Positions 28,352-36,201 of a DNA stretch of 64,000 nucleotides are shown here, in pieces. Origin of the DNA: JAAFIP01 sp043778205. Its GTDB lineage: Bacteria > Pseudomonadota > Gammaproteobacteria > Burkholderiales > Burkholderiaceae_C. Each line of letters begins with the position of its first letter. The stretch's first letter is position 1. The DNA is taken from the NCBI GenBank assembly GCA_043778205.1, contig JAYWGO010000080.1, forward strand, positions 3,436 through 67,435, given 5' to 3'. The notes below the pieces were generated by a model. The model saw only the letters and a program-made list of their open reading frames with translations. It was not told the DNA's origin and searched no databases. Both the position numbers and the translations under genes were made by a program.

Positions 28352-28882
28352 TTAAGTCCTGTCTTTGGTTTCTAGCTGCAGCATCAGCAGCTCTAGCAGC
28401 TGCGTTACCTGGGCAGTGTCGCGCACATCGGTGGGCAGCACGGGGCACAAAATGCCTTGGGCTTCCAGATGGACCGCAAACTGGTCCAAGCTGGGGCTGG
28501 GGTGGGTTTCGGTGCGGCCAATAGCTACCACGCAAGCGGTGTCAGCTATGAGTTTTTTAAACCCGGCCAGGTACATGTCCAGGTCGGCTAAAGGGTCAGG
28601 GCGGCGGTTGTCCACCAAGATAATCAGGCCCAGAGCGCCTTTGGCCAAAATTTGCCACATAAAGTCAAAGCGCACCTGGCCTGGCGTGCCATACAGGCGC
28701 AGTTTCTCGCCGCCGTCCAGGGTGAGCTCACCGTAGTCTAGGCCCACAGTGGTGGTGTCTTTGCCCAAGCTGGCATCGGTATTTTTGACATCGGTGCGCA
28801 TCGGCGGTATTTCGCTCACCGCGCCAATGGCGGTGGTTTTACCGGCCCCAGCTACGCCGGTAAAAAGTATTTTATGTTCCAT
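28352..28882 (-). CDS. Ras-like small GTPase (MglA/COG2229 type)
   Basis: The protein has 176 residues. The P-loop GVAGAGKTTA is at about residues 9-18, the switch I region is DTTTVGLDYGEL, and G3 reads LYGTPGQVRFDFMW where TPGQ is the hallmark of the MglA/Gtr/COG2229 group (no catalytic Gln-61-type DxxGQ). The usual G4 motif NKxD is replaced by AIGRTET, so guanine recognition is non-canonical. Such GTPases act as molecular switches for polarity and motility (MglA) or in Streptomyces conservons. It sits five bases from both neighbours, a winged-helix-like gene before it and a roadblock gene after it. Confidence 0.88.
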   Translation of the reverse strand: MEHKILFTGVAGAGKTTAIGAVSEIPPMRTDVKNTDASLGKDTTTVGLDYGELTLDGGEKLRLYGTPGQVRFDFMWQILAKGALGLIILVDNRRPDPLADLDMYLAGFKKLIADTACVVAIGRTETHPSPSLDQFAVHLEAQGILCPVLPTDVRDTAQVTQLLELLMLQLETKDRT

Positions 28883-28887
28883 GGCGA

Positions 28888-29580
28888 TCAGGTTGTTATC
28901 TTGAGCATCAGTCTTGAGCGTATGCGACTAAACAGGCTTGCCTGAGACGAGACTTTGTCCACTTTGTGGGTGCTGCTGATGATGGTGGGGTTTGGTGGAG
29001 CCAGGTGATCTTGTTTAACTGTTACTAATTGTTCCATTTTAAGTGCATTTATAAACTCTACACAGTCAGCTTCCGGGGCGTTGGACTGTTTGATGATTTC
29101 AGGCAGGCTCATGTGCTTGCCTAGCAAGGCGCTGGCAATAAGCACACGTTTGGGGTTGCCTTGCACCAGCAGCGTGGGCCAGCGAATGAGCTTGTAAGTC
29201 TCGACCAGCGTGGACTTGGGCTGGTCGGTTTGGCTAAGCTCTGACACAGCCAGTATGGCACCGGTATGGTTCAACGCGGCTTCAATTTGCTCGGCTTTGA
29301 AAGGGCGGGCCAACTGGGCCTCAGAATTGATTAGGGCAGTTGGACTGAAAACTAAAATCTGGGGTTGTTTGCCCTGCAAAAACGCCGTTGTGGGGGCTTT
29401 GCTGCCCTGCGCCACCAGCCACACATCGGCAGTCTGCTCTGTATACATCCACTGGTGGTGTGTGCGGTGGTCAATCAGGCGTACCAAAGACTTTAGCAGC
29501 AGCTCTTCGCGGTCTGTTAAGCCTGCAATTGCAAAACTAAATTGCATTCGGCCAGACTTGGGTTCAAAATTCAGTGGCAT
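28888..29580 (-). CDS. Conserved protein with winged-helix-like C-terminus, paralogue 2
   Basis: The protein has 230 residues and I do not recognise a named family. It is a clear paralogue of the product at 29800-30525. Shared features are an opening RxxLLxKSLxRxxDxxTxHxW, a W(L/I)V strand (ADVWLVAQG) and KAEQIEAALNHTGAIL. A region MSLPEIIKQSNAPEADCVEF then looks like a winged-helix DNA- or protein-binding unit, and the C-terminus SLFSRIRSRLML is basic. It lies six bases before the GTPase gene. By position it resembles the DUF742 winged-helix proteins of Streptomyces conservons, a speculation. Confidence 0.65.
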   Translation of the reverse strand: MPLNFEPKSGRMQFSFAIAGLTDREELLLKSLVRLIDHRTHHQWMYTEQTADVWLVAQGSKAPTTAFLQGKQPQILVFSPTALINSEAQLARPFKAEQIEAALNHTGAILAVSELSQTDQPKSTLVETYKLIRWPTLLVQGNPKRVLIASALLGKHMSLPEIIKQSNAPEADCVEFINALKMEQLVTVKQDHLAPPNPTIISSTHKVDKVSSQASLFSRIRSRLMLKITT

Positions 29581-29756
29581 CAGTTTTTCATGTTTTCGCG
29601 ATTGAAAATTTGCCTTCCAACTTACGCAGTATAACTATTAGCACATTATTTTATCTGTTGTGCGCACGGTGCGGCTAATACCGTCAACCCTAAGTTGTTT
29701 AATTACTTGCTTCACCATGACTGCAACAGCGACCCGCAAATTAAGTATGCAGTGCA

Positions 29757-29790
29757 TGCAGCTACCTGTGTAGCATTTCCTTGGGCCAGC
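29757..29790 (+). repeat. Dispersed repeat copy R6 (short)
   Basis: TGCAGCTACCTGTGTAGC then ATTTCCTTGGGC. The first hairpin is changed on both arms (GCTAC-CTGT-GTAGC), which keeps pairing. It lies in the 219-base gap between the two paralogous genes, which otherwise is AT-rich and may carry an internal promoter. Confidence 0.7.
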
Positions 29791-29799
29791 GCCACGTAC

Positions 29800-30525
29800 T
29801 TATGCAAATCGGTGCATTGAAAGGCGGTTGCGAATGCGTGCAAACAGACTTTGCTGTCCTTGCTTAGCGCAGGTGTAGGCCTGGGTAGGATCAGAAGCAG
29901 GTGCAGTGCCAGCATGCAGGGTGTGCGTGTGAGACAAGCGCACCAGGCCTTTTTCTTTAAGGCGCTGGACAAACTCGGCGCACACTGTGGCTGCCAAGCC
30001 GGACTGGGTCACCATCTCTTGCAGGCTCATCGGGCGGTTGAGCAACAGCGTAGCCAAACGAATACATTGCACATTGGCAAGCAGGTCTGTATGGGGCCAG
30101 CGGATCAGGCGAAAGGATTCTAGACTGGCGGCAGTTTTTTGGGTGTCTTGTGCTGCCAGGCTTGGGGTTGCTGGCGGTGCCGTCGCCTTGGCAGGGGCCA
30201 ATAAGTTGCCTACGTAATTGAGCGCGGCCTCTATTTGGTCAGACTTCAGTGAGCGGCTCAGCTGGCTGGGGCCAGTTTTTTCGCTCTCGCAAATGGTGAG
30301 AATTTGGCAGGGTTTAACAGAGTAGGGTGCAGGCGCAGGCAGTGTAGTGCCTTCAGTCACGATCCACACGTCGGCAGCGTCGGGCTGGTAAACCCAGCGG
30401 TGCTGGGTTTTAAAGTCAAGAATACGAATCAGCGACTTAACCAGCAGGTCTTGGCGCGCAGCCAAGCCTTCAGTGCCAAAGTTCAAAGCAACTCGGTGGG
30501 GGTCGGCGTCAAAATGCAAAGCCAT
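29800..30525 (-). CDS. Conserved protein with winged-helix-like C-terminus, paralogue 1
   Basis: The protein has 241 residues and is a paralogue of the product at 28888-29580. Shared blocks are DLLVKSLIRILDFKTQHRWV, ADVWIVTEG, KSDQIEAALNYVGNLL, MSLQEMVTQSGLAATVCAEF and the C-terminal SLFARIRNRLSM. An Ala/Pro/Thr spacer separates the two halves. Its ATG overlaps the stop of the LOV gene (TAATG), so synthesis is coupled to the photoreceptor-like protein. The function is unknown; a signalling adaptor or regulator is the simplest guess. Confidence 0.65.
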   Translation of the reverse strand: MALHFDADPHRVALNFGTEGLAARQDLLVKSLIRILDFKTQHRWVYQPDAADVWIVTEGTTLPAPAPYSVKPCQILTICESEKTGPSQLSRSLKSDQIEAALNYVGNLLAPAKATAPPATPSLAAQDTQKTAASLESFRLIRWPHTDLLANVQCIRLATLLLNRPMSLQEMVTQSGLAATVCAEFVQRLKEKGLVRLSHTHTLHAGTAPASDPTQAYTCAKQGQQSLFARIRNRLSMHRFA

Positions 30526-31307
30526 TACGCTGCTGCTGCCAAGAATGCGTTGTCACGCGGGTGCTGAATGCCCATGTAGTGGGTGACTTGGCCCTGGGCA
30601 TTTTTGATAGGCGATATAAACAGCTCGTTGGTAAACAAGGAGCCGTCTTTACGGTAATTGCGCAGCACTGCGTAGCCGTTGGTTTGGGTGCGAATAGCGT
30701 TGCGAATGGCCACTAAGCCGGGCTGGTCGGTCTCGCTGCCTTGCAGGTGGCGGCAGTTGCGGCCTACCATTTCGGCGGAGGTAAACCCGCTCATGGCCTC
30801 GAACATGGGGTTCACGTACACCACCGGCATGTCGGGTGCCAGCGCGTCTGATACCACCACGCCCGCATTAAGCGCCTGCCACTGGCGGCGCTGCTCTTCG
30901 AGTTTTTGGGTGGCCAAGACGGCGGTCAGGTCGGTGATGGACAGCATGGTGAACTGCGCGCCGGTGGCTATGCGCAGGCCGCGCAGCTTGAGCAATAACT
31001 GTTGCTGGCCTTGGAGCGTAGTTTTGGTAACGTGTTGTTGGCCTTGGGGGTCTGTGCTGTCGATCCACGGCAGCAGGTGGGTGCTGGCATCCAGGTTGGC
31101 CAGCGCAGCGGTCAGTGGGCCATTGAGCACTGCGGCAGCGTCGACGCCCAGCAAACTGCAGGCCGCTGGGTTGACCATCACCACCTCAAAAGCATCGTCC
31201 ACCACACACAGGCCCATGCCCGATACCTCTGCCCACGCAGACAGCAGCGCATGCTCCAGCACATCGCCGGGCCTGAGTGTTGGCACTACTGCATTGGTCA
31301 CCATCAT
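30525..31307 (-). CDS. PAS-LOV protein, putative blue-light photoreceptor
   Basis: The protein has 260 residues: an N-terminal PAS-like domain (about 22-130), a short coiled helix, and a C-terminal LOV domain (about 150-250). The LOV signature GRNCRHLQG carries the photoactive Cys185 (family consensus NCRFLQ, with His for Phe here). The flavin-contacting residues are present: Asn217 in RNYRKDG, Asn227 in FTNELFISP and Gln248 in YMGIQHP. There is no kinase, GGDEF or HTH output, so it probably works by protein contact. It is first in a seven-gene group with a GTPase and roadblock proteins; its stop overlaps the next start. Two adjacent ATGs (31307, 31304) are possible. It lies downstream of serC after 275 bases. 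Confidence 0.85.
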   Translation of the reverse strand: MMVTNAVVPTLRPGDVLEHALLSAWAEVSGMGLCVVDDAFEVVMVNPAACSLLGVDAAAVLNGPLTAALANLDASTHLLPWIDSTDPQGQQHVTKTTLQGQQQLLLKLRGLRIATGAQFTMLSITDLTAVLATQKLEEQRRQWQALNAGVVVSDALAPDMPVVYVNPMFEAMSGFTSAEMVGRNCRHLQGSETDQPGLVAIRNAIRTQTNGYAVLRNYRKDGSLFTNELFISPIKNAQGQVTHYMGIQHPRDNAFLAAAA

Positions 31308-31582
31308 ATAAACCTTTAGTACCTACCACTATGTAAGTATACGTATTGATACTAGATCAAACACGGGATGGAAAACTGGTTTTGTGGTTTAAGGGTATTT
31401 TATTAACGGTAAATTTGACGTTAACTTCACCTAAACATCGGTTTTAGTGGTTCGCAAATCACACATTTACGTGTTTAAGTAGGCTAATTTGGGTGAGTGC
31501 TGGTCGGTTGCAATGGCTGGTTAAGTGCAAGGTTAAGTAATTATTAAATATAAAGTATTAATAGGCAGTGTGCGCTGGTAAA
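31308..31582 (-). promoter_or_regulatory. Probable promoter region of the LOV/GTPase cluster
   Basis: AT-rich gap between serC and the LOV gene. Reading on the minus strand, AGTAT-n8-ATACT forms an interrupted inverted repeat at about 31338-31355, about 35 bases before the ATG, and AAGG precedes the start. A firm -35/-10 pair cannot be named. Confidence 0.35.
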
Positions 31583-32665
31583 TTAGCCTTTGACCTTCTC
31601 AAACTCAGCCAAATAGTCCACCAAGGCCTGCACACCTTCGACCGGCATGGCGTTGTAGATGCTGGCGCGCATGCCGCCCACCACGCGGTGGCCTTTGAGC
31701 TGCAGCAGATGGCGCGCGTTGGCCCCTTCGAGGAAGGCGGCGTTGAGTGTTTCGTCGCGCAAAAAGAAGGGCACGTTCATGCGTGAGCGGCAGTCTTTGG
31801 CGACTTTGGTAATGTAAAAGTCGCTGGCATCCAGCGCGCTGTACAGCAGGCTGGCTTTGGCCATGTTTTGCTTTTCCATGGCGGGCACGCCACCTTGCGC
31901 TTTGAGCCACTGAAACACCAGGCCCGCAATGTAGATGGCATAGGTGGGCGGGGTGTTGTACATCGAGCTGCTTTGGGCCTGAATGGCGTAGTCAAACACA
32001 TCGGGCGTGGTGGGCGTGGCGTGGCCGATCAAATCCTCGCGCACGATCACGATGGTCAGGCCTGCAGGGCCAATGTTTTTTTGTGCACCGCCAAACACAA
32101 GGCCGAATTTGGCAATGTCCAGCGGGCGGGAGAGGATGGTGGACGATACGTCGCCTACCAAGGGCACATCACCCACGCTGGGAATGTCGTGAAACTCCAC
32201 GCCGCCAATGGTTTCGTTCATGCACAGGTGCACGTAGGCGGCATCTTTGTGCAGCTGCCAGCTGGCACGGTCAGGGATGGTGGTGAAACTGGTGGCCTCG
32301 GCTGTGGCCGCAATATGGGGCGTGGCAAATTTGCGTGCTTGTTCGGCAGATTTTTTAGACCATTCACCCGTCAGCACAAAGTCAATACTGCTTTTGCCGC
32401 GCAGCATGTTCATGGGCACAATGGCGTTTTCGCCCAGGCCACCGCCTTGCAAAAAGATAATTTTGTAGTTGGCTGGCACGTGCAGCAGTTCGCGCAGGTC
32501 AGCCACAGCTTGTTCGTAAATGCTGATGAACTCTTTGCCGCGGTGGCTCATCTCCATCACCGACATGCCGCTGCCGTGCCAGTCCAGCATTTCAGCCGCT
32601 GCCGTTTGCAGCACGCTGTGGGGCAGCATGGCAGGGCCTGCGCTGAAGTTAAAAACACGGTTCAT
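31583..32665 (-). CDS. serC: Phosphoserine aminotransferase
   Basis: The protein has 360 residues from the ATG at 32665, with AGGAGA as ribosome binding site. It starts MNRVFNFSAGPAMLPHSVLQ, characteristic of SerC. The PLP lysine is in VFGGAQKNIGPAGLTIVIVR, and ADAPR-like and HRVVGGMRASIYNAM ends are conserved. It transaminates 3-phosphohydroxypyruvate with glutamate to O-phosphoserine in serine synthesis, and also serves pyridoxal phosphate synthesis. The neighbouring tRNA-Ser is functionally unrelated. Confidence 0.97.
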   Translation of the reverse strand: MNRVFNFSAGPAMLPHSVLQTAAAEMLDWHGSGMSVMEMSHRGKEFISIYEQAVADLRELLHVPANYKIIFLQGGGLGENAIVPMNMLRGKSSIDFVLTGEWSKKSAEQARKFATPHIAATAEATSFTTIPDRASWQLHKDAAYVHLCMNETIGGVEFHDIPSVGDVPLVGDVSSTILSRPLDIAKFGLVFGGAQKNIGPAGLTIVIVREDLIGHATPTTPDVFDYAIQAQSSSMYNTPPTYAIYIAGLVFQWLKAQGGVPAMEKQNMAKASLLYSALDASDFYITKVAKDCRSRMNVPFFLRDETLNAAFLEGANARHLLQLKGHRVVGGMRASIYNAMPVEGVQALVDYLAEFEKVKG

Positions 32666-32732
32666 GGGCCATTCTCCTAGGCGCTGGCGCGCAACACAGC
32701 CAGCCGTAAATACAGGCAATACACAACAAAAA

Positions 32733-32762
32733 AAGCCCTGAACTCACAGGAATTCAGGGCTT
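32733..32762 (-). terminator. Terminator of tRNA-Ser
   Basis: AAGCCCTGAA / TTCAGGGCTT with a 10-base loop. Reading on the minus strand it is followed by a T-run and lies six bases after the tRNA 3' end. Confidence 0.9.
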
Positions 32763-32767
32763 GTATT

Positions 32768-32857
32768 TGGCGGAGAAGGCGGGATTCGAACCCGCGGAAA
32801 GTTTTACCCTTCGCACGCTTTCCAGGCGTGTGACTTAAACCGCTCATCCACCTCTCC
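32768..32857 (-). tRNA. tRNA-Ser (anticodon GGA)
   Basis: On the minus strand the acceptor GGAGAGG pairs with CCTTCTCC, and CCA is encoded. The anticodon arm is CACGC-CTGGAAA-GCGTG, giving anticodon GGA. A long variable arm and GGTTCGAATCC T-loop fit tRNA-Ser. Confidence 0.97.
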
Positions 32858-32925
32858 TAGCAATGCATATTGTAGCCCAGCAGCTCTGGGCGGGCTTAAA
32901 AAGCGCCAAAAGGTGGCGTTTTTAA

Positions 32926-32982
32926 GGGTGTTTAAGGGCTGTGGCCCAAGGAAATGCTGCACGAGTAGCTACTAATTATGTA
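32926..32982 (-). repeat. Dispersed two-hairpin repeat, copy R7
   Basis: On the minus strand: TAGTAGCTACTCGTGCAGC, ATTTCCTTGGGCCACAGCCC and TTAAACACCC. The second hairpin GGGC-CACA-GCCC is perfect. It lies between tRNA-Ser and dnaX, about 115 bases upstream of the dnaX start. Confidence 0.8.
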
Positions 32983-33096
32983 GCAAATAGACCTTGGTTG
33001 TAGGTTTGTCTTGGCCCGGTAGTTGGGCGCATGGCGCTTTGCAGGGCGGGTAGCGCACGGGGCCAAGCAGCTCTGGGCGCAAGATAGAATCACCCC

Positions 33097-34986
33097 ATGT
33101 CTTATTTGGTGCTAGCCCGTAAATACCGTCCAAAATCGTTCACCGAAATGGTCGGGCAGGCGCATGTCGTGCAGGCTTTGTCGAACGCGCTGACCACCCA
33201 GCGCCTGCACCATGCCTACCTGTTTACCGGCACGCGCGGCGTGGGCAAAACCACGGTGTCGCGCATTTTGGCCAAATCGCTCAACTGTTTGGGTGCTGAC
33301 GGGCAGGGCGGCATCACCGCCCACCCCTGCGGCGTGTGCGCAGCCTGCACGGCGATTGACAGCGGCCGGTTTATTGACTACACCGAGCTGGACGCTGCCA
33401 GCAACCGGGGCGTAGACGAAGTGCAGCAGCTGCTGGAGCAGGCGGTGTACAAGCCGGTGCAAGGGCGCTTTAAGGTCTTCATGATCGACGAAGTGCACAT
33501 GCTGACCAACACCGCGTTCAACGCCATGCTGAAAACGCTGGAAGAGCCGCCCGAGTACCTTAAGTTTGTTTTGGCCACCACCGACCCGCAAAAGGTGCCG
33601 GTCACGGTGCTGTCGCGCTGCCTGCAATTTAACCTGCGGCCCATGGCACCGGAGACCATCCACGAGCATTTGGTGCAGCTGATGGGCACCGAGCAGGTGA
33701 CCGCCGACGATGCCTCGCTGCGCCTGCTGTCGCGCGCCGCACGCGGCTCGATGCGCGATGCCCTGAGCCTGACCGACCAGGCCATTGCCTTTGGCAACGG
33801 TGTGCTGGCCGAGGCTAATGTGCGCCAAATGCTGGGCGCGGTAGACCGCACCTACGTGTTCCGTTTGATAGAAGCGCTGGCGCGCGGCGACGGCCGCACG
33901 GTGGTGGACACGTCGGAGGCCTTGCGCACCAACGGCCTGAGCGCCGCCAGCACGCTAGAAGACATGGCCAGCGTGCTGCAGCGCATGGCGGTGGTGCACA
34001 ACGTGCCCGATGCCTACGACAGCACCGACAGCGAGGCCGTAGAAACCGCGCGCCTGGCGGGCATCATGCCGCCCGACGAGACACAGTTGCTCTACAGCCT
34101 GTGCATCCACGGCCGCGCCGAGCTGGGGCTGGCCCCCGACGAATACGCGGGCCTGACGATGACGCTGCTGCGCTTGCTGGCGTTTAAGCCTAAGGGGTTT
34201 AAGCCTGCCAATGTGGCAAGCAATTCAACCAACCATGCTAAGCCGGTAGTTTCAGCAGTAGAACAGGCTGAAAAAAAAAGTCTGAATTCAGCGCCAGCTA
34301 GTGCGCCTACCGTGCCTGCCGTGCCTGCTGTGCCTGTCGCGCCCGCAGATGCGGCAGTACCTGTTGCAACATCCCCAGCGCCTCCTAGCCTAGGCGCAGA
34401 TGCTGATGAAGATGCCATATTGGCGGCCTTTGCCTATGACACTGTCGATCCAAGCAACGAAAAGAGTGCATTTTCAGTACCAAATAGCCCTCTGACCCAA
34501 GGAAATGCTGCACAAGCAGCTACTACTTTAATAGCGGTTCCGATTCGCCAGCAAAGCGAACCCACCAGCCGTACCGAACAGCGCATAGCGCCGGTAGAAC
34601 CCAACGCAGAGCACGCAGCCTGGCTGCTGGTGGTACAAGCGCTGCTCGATGCAGAATCGGTGGTGGCCCTAACGCGGGAGCTGGCGGTGCAAAGCCAGTG
34701 TGTAGAGCAGGGCGCGCAGCACCTGACATTGCGGGTCGAGCAGCCGTCACTTAAAACCGATGCAGCGCGCGATAAACTGCAAGCTGCTTTTGCTGCGCTA
34801 GGCCGCACAGAGGTGCTCACCGTAGAGCTAGGCCCCGTAGTGGATTCATGGTTTAAGCGCAACCAGGCAAAAATAGCCGCCCGCCAGTTAGCTGCTGAAG
34901 AGCTCATTACCAACGATCCGCTGGTACACCAGCTGCAAGCCCAGTGGGGCGCAAAAATTGTGCTCGGTAGCATCAAAGCGGTTTAA
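33097..34986 (+). CDS. dnaX: DNA polymerase III subunits gamma and tau
   Basis: The full product has 629 residues. The AAA+ clamp-loader domain has the P-loop GTRGVGKTTVSRILAKSLNC, four zinc-binding cysteines (CGVCAACTA region), the Walker B DEVHML and the sensor TTDPQKVPVTVLSRC. The tau C-terminal domain binds polymerase alpha. In the linker, a run of nine A at 34271-34279 forms an A-AAA-AAA slippery site. A -1 shift ends at TAG 34299-34301 (product about 401 residues, gamma-like) and the +1 frame ends at once. A dispersed repeat at 34483-34536 is translated as SPLTQGNAAQAA in the tau linker. ybaB and recR follow downstream, with an extra gene between. Confidence 0.95.
   Translation: MSYLVLARKYRPKSFTEMVGQAHVVQALSNALTTQRLHHAYLFTGTRGVGKTTVSRILAKSLNCLGADGQGGITAHPCGVCAACTAIDSGRFIDYTELDAASNRGVDEVQQLLEQAVYKPVQGRFKVFMIDEVHMLTNTAFNAMLKTLEEPPEYLKFVLATTDPQKVPVTVLSRCLQFNLRPMAPETIHEHLVQLMGTEQVTADDASLRLLSRAARGSMRDALSLTDQAIAFGNGVLAEANVRQMLGAVDRTYVFRLIEALARGDGRTVVDTSEALRTNGLSAASTLEDMASVLQRMAVVHNVPDAYDSTDSEAVETARLAGIMPPDETQLLYSLCIHGRAELGLAPDEYAGLTMTLLRLLAFKPKGFKPANVASNSTNHAKPVVSAVEQAEKKSLNSAPASAPTVPAVPAVPVAPADAAVPVATSPAPPSLGADADEDAILAAFAYDTVDPSNEKSAFSVPNSPLTQGNAAQAATTLIAVPIRQQSEPTSRTEQRIAPVEPNAEHAAWLLVVQALLDAESVVALTRELAVQSQCVEQGAQHLTLRVEQPSLKTDAARDKLQAAFAALGRTEVLTVELGPVVDSWFKRNQAKIAARQLAAEELITNDPLVHQLQAQWGAKIVLGSIKAV
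34272..34301 (+). promoter_or_regulatory. Probable programmed frameshift/slippage site for gamma
   Basis: In-frame GAA AAA AAA AGT contains the A-AAA-AAA heptamer. Sliding back one base gives AAG TCT GAA TTC AGC GCC AGC TAG, and sliding forward gives GTC TGA. Both side frames stop within eight codons, as expected if a short gamma form is made from the same gene. Confidence 0.6.
34483..34536 (-). repeat. Dispersed repeat copy R8, inside dnaX
   Basis: Read on the minus strand: TAGTAGCTGCTTGTGCAGC, ATTTCCTTGGGTCAGAGGGC. The first hairpin GCTGC-TTGT-GCAGC is perfect. It sits in the Pro/Ala-rich tau linker and keeps the frame. Confidence 0.8.
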
Positions 34987-35027
34987 CCACTGGGTATGTA
35001 CAGTTCCCTTAATTTAAGAAAAAATTC

Positions 35028-35834
35028 ATGACCCTACAGCTTAATTTATTCACGTTGGCCGCTGCACTGCTTGCAGTACTGTTAAACGGCTGTACCCGCA
35101 TAGAAACCGGCGAAGTGGGCTTGCGCGTAAATTTTGACAAAACTACCGACCCCACAGAGCGCTTGCCGGGTTCATTTAACCAAACCATCGTTGGCGACAT
35201 CATCACATTCAAAATTCAAGATGTTGCGGTGCCTGTAGACAATATGACACCACTGGCCTCTGATAACTCGACCATCAAAGACTTTGATATGACGGTGATC
35301 TACAACATCAACCCGACTGCGGTCTCGGAGCTGTGGACCACCAAAAACAGAACTTTTCACGGTTTGGCTGACAAAGGAGGCGACATTTTGTTGATGCAAA
35401 ACTACGTGGCCTTAGCCGCGCGCAATGCCGCTTATAAGGTGGCCAGAGAATACGAATCTCTCAAAATGGCAGACAACCGTCCTGTCATTGAGCAGAAGAT
35501 CCGCGAAACCATTATCAAAACCCTGAACGAAGAAAAATTGGCTGACAAAATTACCGTCTCGCAAATTCAAGTTCGCGCCATCACGCCAGCAGACATTATT
35601 GTTGCAAGTGCCAACGATCTAGTACGGGCGCAAAACGAGTTAAAAACCAAAGAAGTTGAAGTACAAACCGCCAAGAAAGAAGCAGAACGCATTGCCGCAC
35701 TCAATGCCAACGCTGGCGCTATTGGCTACATGAACGCTATGGCCAACTTGAAAATTGCCGAAGGCGTGGCCGCAGGCAAGGTGCACACCATCGTGGTGCC
35801 CTATGACTTCAAGGGCATCGTCAATGCCAAATAA
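35028..35834 (+). CDS. SPFH/band 7 (prohibitin-like) lipoprotein
   Basis: The protein has 268 residues. A lipobox (LLNGC) places the lipidated Cys near residue 22. An SPFH domain follows, with ETGEVGLRVNFDKT, QDVAVPVDNMTPLASDNSTI and YNINPTAVSELW, ending in an EVEVQTAKKEAERIAAL coiled helix as in prohibitins. Such proteins build oligomeric membrane scaffolds near proteases; here lipidation suggests an inner-leaflet periplasmic anchor. The role is unknown. It sits between dnaX and ybaB, genes that are usually adjacent, which suggests an insertion. Confidence 0.8.
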   Translation: MTLQLNLFTLAAALLAVLLNGCTRIETGEVGLRVNFDKTTDPTERLPGSFNQTIVGDIITFKIQDVAVPVDNMTPLASDNSTIKDFDMTVIYNINPTAVSELWTTKNRTFHGLADKGGDILLMQNYVALAARNAAYKVAREYESLKMADNRPVIEQKIRETIIKTLNEEKLADKITVSQIQVRAITPADIIVASANDLVRAQNELKTKEVEVQTAKKEAERIAALNANAGAIGYMNAMANLKIAEGVAAGKVHTIVVPYDFKGIVNAK

Positions 35835-35868
35835 ACCTAAACTCCGTAACTACTAAAAGGACTCCACC

Positions 35869-36201
35869 ATGTTCAACAAAGGACAACTCGCCGGCCTCAT
35901 GAAGCAAGCCCAGGCGATGCAAGACAATATGAAAAAAGCCCAAGACGACTTGGGCAGCATTGAAGTGACGGGCGAATCAGGCTCCGGCTTGGTCAAGGTC
36001 ACCATGACCTGTAAGCACGATGTCAAACGCGTGGCCATTGACCCTAGCCTGCTGAGCGACGACAAAGACATGCTGGAAGATTTAGTCGCCGCTGCCTTTA
36101 ACGCCGCTGTGCGCATGGCTGAAGAGGTCAGCAGCGCCAAGATGGCCAAAATCAGCGCTGGCATGCCCAGCCTGCCCGGCGGCATGAAGCTGCCTTTCTG
36201 A
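35869..36201 (+). CDS. ybaB: Nucleoid-associated protein YbaB/EbfC
   Basis: The protein has 110 residues. MFNKGQLAGLMKQAQAMQDN and the central VTGESGSGLVKVTMTCKHDV match the YbaB/EbfC family, a homodimeric DNA-binding protein with a tweezer shape. The C-terminal GGMKLPF is the conserved end. It has AAAGGA before the ATG, and belongs to the dnaX-recR operon. Confidence 0.95.
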   Translation: MFNKGQLAGLMKQAQAMQDNMKKAQDDLGSIEVTGESGSGLVKVTMTCKHDVKRVAIDPSLLSDDKDMLEDLVAAAFNAAVRMAEEVSSAKMAKISAGMPSLPGGMKLPF

